This document shows, in pieces, positions 1 to 6,138 of a DNA stretch of 6,655 nucleotides. The DNA is taken from the NCBI GenBank assembly GCA_009837685.1, contig VXTA01000115.1, positions 1-6,655 of the forward strand, read 5' to 3'. The stretch is from Chloroflexota bacterium (GTDB lineage: Bacteria > Chloroflexota > Dehalococcoidia > Lucifugimonadales > Lucifugimonadaceae). Every line of letters starts with the position of its first letter. Positions within the stretch are counted from its first letter, which is position 1. Position numbers and translations under genes: made by a program. Below the pieces are notes generated by a model. That model saw only the letters and a program-made list of their open reading frames with translations, did not search any database and was not told where the DNA came from.

Positions 1-919
1 GTCCCGGGACGGTGTTCATCGCGGCGAATTCTGTGACGTTGCCGGAGCGAGCGATCGGTCGGAATCTTCGCAGCGATTCGCTTCGGTTGCCGGTCTCCCA
101 ATAGCTGGCATTCCCTTCGTTGAGCCACGCTGGTGCGGAGGTTGCGTACGGCGAGGTGAGGGTGCGTCCGAATATGAGGTGTGTGAGTTCATGGATCAGG
201 GTTTGATGGGACGGCGACGACATTATTGTCAGGTCGTACTCGTCGTATGCGAACCCGCCGAAGTAGTGGCCTTGGGTCGCGGCTTGGCTGATGGTGGGTC
301 CGTGGAGTGTTAGTTCACGAAGGTTTGGGAAGATAACGGCGCGGAATTGCGGCAGGTCGTCGACGCCTAGCGCGGCGCTGATTTCGGGGAGCCGTGAGGT
401 TGTTCGCGAGTGTAGATTTTCGATTGCTCGGTCGTTGATTCCGTAGTAGATGATTTCGAGCCGTCCATCGGATATGCGTCTCCAATCGTGGGCATCGTCG
501 ATGTGTTCCACGTGGTACGTCTTCGATGTGTATATTTCGCCGTCGACGGTGGTGAACTCGAATCGGATGTCGAATATCGTGCCGGGCGGGAAGTATGAGG
601 GTGATCGGACATCGATCTCTCCGGTTCCTCGAACGCTCGTGTCTTGGGTGAAATCGACGTATGAATAGGAGTGGATGGTGTCTCGGCCGTGTGGTCGCAC
701 CCAGAACCGTGCTTCTTTGATTTCGGCATCGATCTCGGTTTCGATCCAGACGGTGATGCTGTCGCCAAGGATGACGTTGTGGGTGACAACTTCGTTGTCT
801 ATCGGTCTAGGGGACTGCGCGGAGATGCTTGTCGCGTTCAACGAGACGAGGGCGAACGCGGCGATCAGGACGATTGCCAGCGGTTGGGTGATGACCCGTA
901 ATGTTCGCGAGTTGGTCAA
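1..919 (-). CDS. Exported peptidase MA-like zinc metallopeptidase, C-terminus cut off by window edge
   Basis: Reading the minus strand from 919 leftwards gives an uninterrupted frame of 306 residues that leaves the window at base 1, so the C-terminus is missing. An N-terminal signal peptide is visible: a basic start (SRTLR), a hydrophobic core (AIVLIAAFALVSL) and a likely cleavage near ISA|QS, around residue 34. The protein is therefore probably secreted or lipid-anchored outside the membrane. A beta-rich middle section follows. The catalytic motif HELTH lies at about residues 243-247, and WLNEGNASYWE follows with the glutamate near 268. That is the HExxH plus downstream glutamate layout of gluzincin peptidases, closest in look to the peptidase MA family; the two histidines and distal glutamate would bind zinc. 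The start is inferred. TTG at 919 is the only in-frame start codon before the signal peptide and after the upstream stop at 956-958, and no clear Shine-Dalgarno precedes it. Substrate unknown. It is transcribed divergently from the FAH gene. Confidence 0.85.
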   Translation of the reverse strand, partial: MTNSRTLRVITQPLAIVLIAAFALVSLNATSISAQSPRPIDNEVVTHNVILGDSITVWIETEIDAEIKEARFWVRPHGRDTIHSYSYVDFTQDTSVRGTGEIDVRSPSYFPPGTIFDIRFEFTTVDGEIYTSKTYHVEHIDDAHDWRRISDGRLEIIYYGINDRAIENLHSRTTSRLPEISAALGVDDLPQFRAVIFPNLRELTLHGPTISQAATQGHYFGGFAYDEYDLTIMSSPSHQTLIHELTHLIFGRTLTSPYATSAPAWLNEGNASYWETGNRSESLRRFRPIARSGNVTEFAAMNTVPG

Positions 920-1066
920 TGAATGGCGTGGGAATGTGCGTCGGATGTTGCCGTGTCAGGTTGAACGCGGCTGAATCTTGATACGCTTCGAGGGTCACCA
1001 CAGATTTTATCCTCGGTGCTGTAGAGTGATTTCAGTCGGTGAATCCGAGTCAAGAAAGGCGATCAG
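920..1066. promoter_or_regulatory. Divergent intergenic region with weak promoter candidates
   Basis: This 147-base gap separates two divergently transcribed genes, so it should hold both promoters. On the minus strand TAAAAT (plus 1004-1009) matches the -10 consensus at five of six positions, but no convincing -35 box sits at a normal distance. On the plus strand TTGATA (978-983) resembles a -35 box and TAGAGT (1022-1027) a -10 box, but they are too far apart to be one promoter. I see no operator palindrome or riboswitch. The region assignment follows from gene orientation; the individual boxes are weak. Confidence 0.3.
1055..1059 (+). promoter_or_regulatory. Ribosome binding site of the FAH-family gene
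   Basis: AAAGG lies seven bases before the ATG at 1067. It supports this ATG as the true start. Confidence 0.5.
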
Positions 1067-1951
1067 ATGCGTTACTACCAGTCCCGTTGCGGAGATGAGG
1101 TCCATGTTGGAGTCGAGGCTGAAGAGGGTGTGATTACGGATTTGACGTCGATTACTGCGGAGGCGGATTCAACGTTGTCCTTGTTCAAGGCGGCTCATCT
1201 CGGCGGGGTCGGTATAGATGACGTGGCGCGGCGGATCTTGGAGCGTGGTGGTGGTGATGAGGTTTCGGTTGAGGAGCTGTGTGCGAGCGATGAGATTTTG
1301 CCACCGATTTTCGCGCCTGAGGTCTGGGCGTTCGGAGTCACGTACATGGACAGCATGAGGGAGCGGCAGGCGGAGAGCGGGTCGCCGGATGTTTATGCGC
1401 TGGTGTACAACGCGGATCGTCCGGAGGCGTTTTTCAAGTCGACGGCCGAGCGGTTGGTATCGCCTGGTGGCGCGTTGGGGATACGTGGGGATTCGGAGTG
1501 GGATGTTCCTGAGCCGGAGCTGGCGTTCGTGCTGTATGAGGATGAGATCGTGGCTTACACGGTTGGGAACGACATGAGCAGCCGTTCGATCGAGGGGGCG
1601 AATCCGTTGTATCTGCCGCAGGCGAAGGTTTACGACCGGTCTTGCGCGATCGGGCCGTGCATTGCTACGCCGGACGTAGTTGGTGATGCGCAGACTCTGG
1701 ATGTTGGTTTGAAGATCGAGCGCGATGGTGAGACTGCGTTCGAGGGTTCTGCAAACACGTCGTTGATGAAGCGTGACTGCAACTACTTGGCGGACTGGCT
1801 GCAGCGGCACAACCGGGTTCCGAATGGGACGACGGTGTGCACCGGAACGGGTACGATTCCGCCGCCGGAGTTCACTTTGGCTGAAGGTGATTTGGTGAGT
1901 ATCTCGATCGACAAGATTGGGACGCTGGTCAATCCGGTGATTCAGGTTTGA
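1067..1951 (+). CDS. Fumarylacetoacetate hydrolase superfamily protein, 2-keto-3-deoxy-D-arabinonate dehydratase-like
   Basis: This 294-residue cytosolic enzyme has the FAH-fold C-terminal domain from roughly residue 80 onward. The metal ligands of the family are visible: E149 and E151 in PEPELAFVL and D169 in GNDMSSRSIEG, which would hold a divalent cation. The segment running into NPLYLPQAKVYD (179-190), with K187, is characteristic of the branch containing 2-keto-3-deoxy-D-arabinonate dehydratase, which dehydrates that sugar acid to 2-oxoglutarate semialdehyde. FFKS (122-125) and the late TGTGTIPPPEF segment (259-269) also fit that branch, and the length is normal for it. Known for the superfamily: members perform C-C hydrolysis, decarboxylation, isomerisation or dehydration on 2-oxo acids, so the exact substrate cannot be read from sequence. 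ATG start with an upstream AAAGG. No other sugar-acid pathway gene is in the window, so it may be transcribed alone. Family assignment is firm; the specific reaction is an inference. Confidence 0.93.
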   Translation: MRYYQSRCGDEVHVGVEAEEGVITDLTSITAEADSTLSLFKAAHLGGVGIDDVARRILERGGGDEVSVEELCASDEILPPIFAPEVWAFGVTYMDSMRERQAESGSPDVYALVYNADRPEAFFKSTAERLVSPGGALGIRGDSEWDVPEPELAFVLYEDEIVAYTVGNDMSSRSIEGANPLYLPQAKVYDRSCAIGPCIATPDVVGDAQTLDVGLKIERDGETAFEGSANTSLMKRDCNYLADWLQRHNRVPNGTTVCTGTGTIPPPEFTLAEGDLVSISIDKIGTLVNPVIQV

Positions 1952-1959
1952 ACTAGGAT

Positions 1960-2106
1960 GGGCACCCCCTGCGCTCGCTTCGCTTGCGCGTCCCCCTTTT
2001 GCTGACGCAAAAAGAGGAGGGATCGGCCCTCGTATCGGGGTACGGGGCAGGCCCGGGGTGGTGCTCCCTCTGGCCTTCTTGAAGTAGGGGGTGTTGGGGT
2101 TAAGAT
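1960..2106. repeat. Multi-hairpin intergenic repeat, copy 1
   Basis: This element fills most of the gap between the FAH and MoxR genes and matches a second copy at 3218-3326. It opens with GGGCACCCCCTGCGC. Hairpin 1 is GCGC (1971-1974), loop TCGCTTCGCTT (1975-1985), GCGC (1986-1989). Hairpin 2 is TTTTGC (1997-2002), loop TGAC, GCAAAA (2007-2012). A third hairpin, found only in this copy, pairs 2028-2034 with 2041-2047 around the loop TCGGGG. The right end CTCCCTCTGGCC (2064-2075), CTTCTTGAAG (2075-2084) and GTTGGGGT (2093-2100) aligns with the right end of copy 2. No open reading frame of note lies inside, and no U-tract follows the hairpins, so it is not a textbook terminator. Function unknown. 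Confidence 0.7.
2079..2106 (+). promoter_or_regulatory. Candidate promoter for the MoxR cluster at the end of repeat copy 1
   Basis: TTGAAG (2079-2084) and TAAGAT (2101-2106) are 16 bases apart and each matches its sigma-70 consensus box at four of six positions. They sit just before the MoxR gene, where a promoter is expected. The -35 candidate lies within a repeat hairpin, so the repeat may contribute promoter sequence. Weak matches; treat as a candidate only. Confidence 0.25.
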
Positions 2107-2154
2107 TAGAGGTTGCGTTGTGTGGGCGTGTCGGGTGTGTTGTATCGAGAAATC

Positions 2155-2158
2155 GAGG
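2155..2158 (+). promoter_or_regulatory. Ribosome binding site that decides the MoxR start
   Basis: GAGG lies five bases before TTG 2164. Other in-frame starts exist at 2113, 2122, 2128, 2137 and 2140. AGAGG at 2108-2112 could serve GTG 2122 with nine-base spacing, so the choice is not certain. Confidence 0.4.
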
Positions 2159-2163
2159 TTCTC

Positions 2164-3156
2164 TTGACTCAAACCGCAGAAAAACTTGGGGAATCGACGG
2201 AAACGGATGTCGATGCGGCTTTCGTGCAGGATTTCGCGCGGAAGGTCCGTGAAAATGTGCAGCGGGTTTTCGTGGGTAAGGACGAGGCGATAGAGCTCGC
2301 CATCATCGCCATGCTGGGGCGTGGTCATGTGTTGCTGGAGGATGTTCCGGGTACGGGTAAGACGACGCTGGCGAAGACGATTGCGGCTTCGTTGGGTCTG
2401 GATTTCAAGCGTGTGCAGTTTACGCCTGATCTAGTGCCGTCGGATGTGCTGGGTGTGAATATCTACAACGCGGGGACGAGCGAGTTCGAGTTCAAGTCAG
2501 GTCCGATCTTCACGCAGATTCTGCTGGCGGATGAGATCAACCGGGCGACGCCTCGGACGCAGTCGGCGTTGCTGGAGGCGATGCAGGAGCAGCAGGTATC
2601 GATCGATGGGGTGACGATGGCGCTGAGTTCGCCGTTTCTGGTGTTGGCGACGCTGAATCCGGTGGAGATGGAGGGGACGTTCATGCTGCCAGAGGCGCAG
2701 CTGGACCGGTTCCTGTTGAAGCTGTCGATCGGATATCCGTCGGACGATGAGGAGGCGCGGATGTTGCGGCGGTTCCAGACTGGTGATGCGGCGTTGTCGG
2801 TGGGAGTCTGCGCGTCGGCAGAGGATGTTGAACGGGCGCGGGACGTGGTGGAGCAGGTTAGGATCGCGGACCATGTGCGCGAGTATCTGGTTTCGGTAGT
2901 GCGGGCGACTCGGAACAATGCGCAGATCCGATTGGGAGCGAGTCCGCGCGGTTCGTTGGCGCTGCAACACGCGGCACAGGCCCGGGCGGCGATCAATGGG
3001 CGCGGGTACGTGATGCCGGACGATATCAAGGCGTTGGCGGCACCGGTGTTGTCGCATCGAGTGGTTTTGGAGTCGAGCATGCAGATGAGGCGTCGGGATG
3101 CGTCGCAGATCATCGATGATGTTGTGTCGCAGGTACCGGTGCCGATAGAGAGGTGA
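2164..3156 (+). CDS. MoxR-family AAA+ ATPase
   Basis: From TTG 2164 this is a 330-residue cytosolic protein, a usual MoxR length. All key AAA+ elements are visible: Walker A DVPGTGKTT with K66, Walker B LLADE with D123/E124, followed by the typical NRATPRTQSALLEAMQE stretch, sensor 1 asparagine N165 in LATLNPVE, a candidate arginine finger R182 in LDRF, and sensor 2 SPRGS with R262 in the C-terminal lid. Known for the family: MoxR proteins form ATP-driven oligomers that remodel or activate partners carrying von Willebrand A-like domains, and they usually sit next to DUF58 genes, as here. The start is a choice. TTG 2164 has GAGG five bases upstream and gives an N-terminus like other MoxR proteins, while upstream in-frame starts would add up to 17 residues. 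It heads a three-gene cluster, with 173 bases of palindromic DNA before the next gene. The partner is inferred from context. Confidence 0.96.
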   Translation: MTQTAEKLGESTETDVDAAFVQDFARKVRENVQRVFVGKDEAIELAIIAMLGRGHVLLEDVPGTGKTTLAKTIAASLGLDFKRVQFTPDLVPSDVLGVNIYNAGTSEFEFKSGPIFTQILLADEINRATPRTQSALLEAMQEQQVSIDGVTMALSSPFLVLATLNPVEMEGTFMLPEAQLDRFLLKLSIGYPSDDEEARMLRRFQTGDAALSVGVCASAEDVERARDVVEQVRIADHVREYLVSVVRATRNNAQIRLGASPRGSLALQHAAQARAAINGRGYVMPDDIKALAAPVLSHRVVLESSMQMRRRDASQIIDDVVSQVPVPIER

Positions 3157-3164
3157 GATGTTGC

Positions 3165-3202
3165 CCCTCACCCTAGCCCTCTCCCACGGAGGAGAGAGGG
3201 GA
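3165..3202. repeat. Imperfect palindrome downstream of the MoxR gene
   Basis: CCCTCT (3177-3182) pairs with AGAGGG (3195-3200). The stem continues with C3183-G3194 and CC 3184-3185 with GG 3191-3192, leaving one bulged base (A3193) and the loop ACGGA. The left flank CCTCACCCTAGCCCTC resembles the CCTCCCTCTAGCCCC segment in the repeat copy that follows, so the two may belong to one repeat family. No U-tract follows, which argues against a simple intrinsic terminator, although the structure could still stop or pause transcription or protect mRNA ends. Confidence 0.55.
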
Positions 3203-3217
3203 CTGCACGGTGCTTTT

Positions 3218-3326
3218 GGGCATCCCCTGCGTGGTCGCTTCGCTTCCACGCGTCCCCTTACGCTTTGCGAAGGGGACGAGCCTCCCTCTAGCCCCTCCTG
3301 AAGGAGGGGGGATATGTTGGGGTATT
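3218..3326. repeat. Multi-hairpin intergenic repeat, copy 2
   Basis: This is the second copy of the element at 1960-2106, here between the MoxR and DUF58 genes. After GGGCATCCCCT it forms hairpin 1, GCGTGG (3229-3234), loop TCGCTTCGCTT (3235-3245), CCACGC (3246-3251). Hairpin 2 is GTCCCCTT (3252-3259) with AAGGGGAC (3270-3277), and inside it CGC/GCG around TTT. Hairpin 3 is CCCCTCC (3292-3298), loop TGAA, GGAGGGG (3303-3309). The loop of hairpin 1 is identical to copy 1 while the stem differs and remains paired. It lacks the extra hairpin present in copy 1 and ends at GTTGGGGTATTGA just before the DUF58 start. Confidence 0.7.
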
Positions 3327-3329
3327 GAG

Positions 3330-4691
3330 ATGATGATTAATCCAGTGATTAGGACGTTTCGGGAGAAGCGGACTAAGGATTTGCGGGCTCCTGATGTAAT
3401 CGGTGAGCTGTTCATGTTGTTGATGCTGGTGGTGATTGCGGTCGGGGCTGGGACGGGTTCGGCGCTGGTGGTTGCGTTGGGAACGACGGCGTTTGTGATC
3501 TCGGCAGGGGGGACGTTGTGGTCGAAGCTGTCGTTGGCAGAGGTGGCGTATGGCGCTCAGCCGTCGGACACTCACGCGTTTGTGGGCGATGAGGTCGAGA
3601 TTGTGATGACGTTGGAGAATCGGAAGCCGTTGCCGATCCCGTGGGTTCAGTTGATCGAGTTTTTGCCGACGGGTCTGTTGCCTTTGAGCGACGAGGGTGT
3701 GAAGCGTCGGGCGTATGCGGGTGGTAGCGAGATTGTGGAGACGACGAGTCTGGCGGGTTACGAGCGGGTGCGATTCCGGCACAAGATCAAGGCGCACCAT
3801 CGTGGGCACTACTCGATTGGGCCCACAGAATTGCGAAGCGGCGATCTTTTCGGGTTGTTCGGGACGGTTCGACGCGACTCGCGATCTTTGCAAGGGGTGA
3901 CGGTTTATCCGCGCATCGTGCCGTTGGATGGTTGGGAGTTACCGGCGGCCAAGCCGATGGGTGACACTCTGAGCAGGAACACACTGCTCGATGATCCTTC
4001 CAGACCTCGCAGTATTCGCGACTATCGACCGGGCGACCCGATGAAACGGATCGACTGGAAGTTGAGCGCGAAGCGGGACGAGTTGACAGTGCGGACGTAC
4101 GATCAGAGCGTGAGCAACGATGTTGTGGTGATGATGGAGTCGCGGACTGTCGACTACGCGTGGCATGGTTACAAGTACGACGTTTTGGAGTCGGCGGTTA
4201 CAGGTGCGGCGTCAATCGCGGTTAGATGCGCGGACCTTGGCTATCGAGTCGGACTGGTGGCGAATGGGGTACGCCCCACACGCGGCGTGATGGCGGCGAT
4301 TACGCCTGGGGATGGTCCGCATCATGTTCGGACGATCTTGGAGGCGCTAGCGTTTGTGCAGCCGCTGTCGTTGACATCGCTGGAGACGTTGGCGGTGGAT
4401 CGAGGTGCACATGCGATCACGAACGGGTCTTCATTGATACTGGTCGCGGGATTTTTGACGGAGCCGGTGGTTGCGTATCTGCATCACTCTCAGCAAGTGG
4501 GACACCGCGTCTCGATTGCGTGGGTTGGACGTGAGGAGCCGCCTCGAGTCACGGGAATACGAGTCGTGGATGCACGCGAGATATTCAAGATCGACTCGGA
4601 TGTTGAAGAGTTGCTGATGTCGGTAGTGGATGAGCAGATGGAGATGAATGCTCGGATGAACGCTCCGGTGCGCGAGTACGACCGTGTCTGA
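3330..4691 (+). CDS. DUF58 domain-containing membrane-anchored protein
   Basis: From ATG 3330 this is a 453-residue protein. A hydrophobic stretch of roughly residues 28-62 (FMLLMLVVIAVGAG and TTAFVISAGGTLW) forms one membrane hairpin or two short segments. A beta-rich region like that of other DUF58 proteins follows. The signature DYRPGDPMKRIDWKLSAKR begins near residue 231 and is the hallmark of DUF58. After it comes a von Willebrand A-like half (VVVMMESRT near 265-273, then a helix rich in A/S). The usual DxSxS metal site there reads MESRT, so metal binding is doubtful. ATG 3330 is preferred because the family sequence begins there: an in-frame GTG at 3210 would translate the repeat. TTGGGG (3317-3322) seven bases upstream is a plausible ribosome binding site. 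The stop overlaps the next gene by 8 bases, implying coupled translation. It is the expected partner of the upstream MoxR ATPase; the client process, often cell envelope or extracellular assembly, is not shown. Confidence 0.94.
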   Translation: MMINPVIRTFREKRTKDLRAPDVIGELFMLLMLVVIAVGAGTGSALVVALGTTAFVISAGGTLWSKLSLAEVAYGAQPSDTHAFVGDEVEIVMTLENRKPLPIPWVQLIEFLPTGLLPLSDEGVKRRAYAGGSEIVETTSLAGYERVRFRHKIKAHHRGHYSIGPTELRSGDLFGLFGTVRRDSRSLQGVTVYPRIVPLDGWELPAAKPMGDTLSRNTLLDDPSRPRSIRDYRPGDPMKRIDWKLSAKRDELTVRTYDQSVSNDVVVMMESRTVDYAWHGYKYDVLESAVTGAASIAVRCADLGYRVGLVANGVRPTRGVMAAITPGDGPHHVRTILEALAFVQPLSLTSLETLAVDRGAHAITNGSSLILVAGFLTEPVVAYLHHSQQVGHRVSIAWVGREEPPRVTGIRVVDAREIFKIDSDVEELLMSVVDEQMEMNARMNAPVREYDRV

Positions 4692-6123
4692 TTGGCGCAA
4701 TCAGATAGTGTTCACCGCGATTGCGGTGGCGGAGAGTGTGATCCTATTCACGATCATCGCGGTTATCAGCGCGGGGTTGAGTCTGGATTATCCGCCGCTG
4801 CACTGGGGGATGGTGCTGTTTCTATATCTGACCGGGATGGTGACGTCTTGGATCGTGGGAGGACTGCGCGGCAGTCTGGTCACGATCGCGCTGATCTACG
4901 GCACTGCGGGCTTGGCGATGATTTATGTGGCGGTTGCGACGACGCGTCTCGGCGACGGCTTCAACTTCGATCTGGCGTGGGTCTATCACCTCTTCAATCG
5001 AGACTTGACGGGCGAGTCGGTTGCTTCGCTGGTGATGGCTTTGATCGTGAGTTTGGTGATTTGGCGTCGGACATCGACGATTATTCGGGATGACAGTGAC
5101 GCGCCGGATCACTTGAAGCGGATATTCAAGCGTGGTCTAGTGGTGCTGGCTGTGGGTCTGATCGTCGACGAGTTCGTGTCGGAACCGATTGGGTTGGCGC
5201 AGTTGCTGATTCCGTATTTCATCGCGACGCTGGGGGGAATGGCGGTTGCGCGTTTGCCGAACGATTCGCCAGTGGCCGGCAAGTGGATGCGGATCATCGT
5301 CGCGGCGTTGGGACTGTTTCTCGGAACCGGACTGGTGGCGGGATTCTTCGGGGGACGGTACGGGTACGCGGGGTTGAACGCGCTGTGGATTTTGTGGGGT
5401 TGGACGGTCGATGCGATATTGTTCGTCCTGCGCTACCCGTTGCTGGCGATCGGTTGGGTGATCGCCAAGATCATCGAATTCTTGCAGTCGTTCTTCGGTT
5501 CCGAGCCTCCGGAGCAGGAGCAAGAGCAGGGGCAGGGTCAGCGTCCGGAGTTTCCGGAACGGGAAGCGACGGAGGCAGCCGACAGCGCGTGGGTTGAAGC
5601 GGTGCTGGAGATCTTGCAATGGCCGCTGACATTCCTGTTGCTGTTTGTGGTGCTGATAGTGGTGGCGTTGGCGTATCGGCGGATCATAAGGCGGTTGAAC
5701 CGCGACGACGGCATCGAACGCGAGACGATCCGCGACGAAGTGGAGGAAGTTACGTATCTCGACCTGTTGAAAGGGTTATTGCCGGACTGGATGACGCGTC
5801 GGGGCACACCGCGACATCTTTGGAACTACCCTGACGAGCCGGGCATCAAGGAAGTCTTCATCCTGTATTTCGAGACGTTGGAGATGGCCTTAGAGCGCGG
5901 CTGGGAGTTCAACTCGCGATTGACACCGAGCGAGCGTCAGCCGGAGTTGGCAACCGTTCTGGACGGCGCACCGATCAACGACATCACATCCCGCTTCAAC
6001 GCAGCCTGCTACGGCAATGTGCCTACGGAGGTGTCGCGAGTAGAGGATTTGAGGTCTAGATTGACGCGATCTGTTGAGATTCTGGATGAGCGGCGGGAGA
6101 GGGCTGAGTCGGAGTCTAGCTAG
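4684..6123 (+). CDS. Polytopic membrane protein with C-terminal DUF4129, TgpA-like but lacking the transglutaminase core
   Basis: This is a 479-residue integral membrane protein starting at GTG 4684, inside the end of the DUF58 gene. Hydrophobic segments lie at about residues 8-30, 40-60, 65-86, 112-127, 151-165, 170-188, 202-222 and 232-265. A charged, glutamine-rich linker (EPPEQEQEQGQGQ, starting at 274) and a further membrane segment (about 312-331) follow. The C-terminal part has DUF4129 features: VFILYFETLEMALERGW near 391-407, then TPSE near 414-417 and CYG at 442-444. In TgpA-type proteins a catalytic transglutaminase domain sits outside the membrane between the last two membrane blocks. 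Here that interval is only about 40 residues, and the sole cysteine is C442 in DUF4129, so the Cys-His-Asp triad is absent. The position after MoxR and DUF58 is the normal TgpA position. It is probably a structural or regulatory membrane partner of that complex; an enzymatic role is not supported. The membrane segment count is a visual estimate. Confidence 0.85.
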   Translation: MSDWRNQIVFTAIAVAESVILFTIIAVISAGLSLDYPPLHWGMVLFLYLTGMVTSWIVGGLRGSLVTIALIYGTAGLAMIYVAVATTRLGDGFNFDLAWVYHLFNRDLTGESVASLVMALIVSLVIWRRTSTIIRDDSDAPDHLKRIFKRGLVVLAVGLIVDEFVSEPIGLAQLLIPYFIATLGGMAVARLPNDSPVAGKWMRIIVAALGLFLGTGLVAGFFGGRYGYAGLNALWILWGWTVDAILFVLRYPLLAIGWVIAKIIEFLQSFFGSEPPEQEQEQGQGQRPEFPEREATEAADSAWVEAVLEILQWPLTFLLLFVVLIVVALAYRRIIRRLNRDDGIERETIRDEVEEVTYLDLLKGLLPDWMTRRGTPRHLWNYPDEPGIKEVFILYFETLEMALERGWEFNSRLTPSERQPELATVLDGAPINDITSRFNAACYGNVPTEVSRVEDLRSRLTRSVEILDERRERAESESS

Positions 6124-6138
6124 GGTCGAGGTGCGAGT

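Noticed and set aside
367..974. Several overlapping open frames on both strands in the first kilobase
   Set aside because: The minus-strand frame that runs from 919 off the left edge has a signal peptide and HELTH motif and explains this DNA; the others are shadows.
1169..1810. Long minus-strand open frame antisense to the FAH gene
   Set aside because: It is rich in R, H and Q with no recognisable domain, as expected for the shadow of a GC-rich coding frame. The plus-strand frame has clear family motifs.
2463..3249. Two long minus-strand open frames antisense to the MoxR gene
   Set aside because: The opposite strand carries every AAA+ motif. These frames have composition typical of shadows, and one also runs through the repeat.
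3210..3329. In-frame 40-residue N-terminal extension of DUF58 from GTG 3210
   Set aside because: It merely translates the palindromic repeat (a PLAPPEGGG-like sequence). The family sequence and a plausible ribosome binding site support ATG 3330.
1952..3329. Possible CRISPR array or tRNA in the hairpin-rich gaps
   Set aside because: There is no regular repeat-spacer pattern, and no cloverleaf or T-loop motif; the hairpins are explained by the two-copy element.
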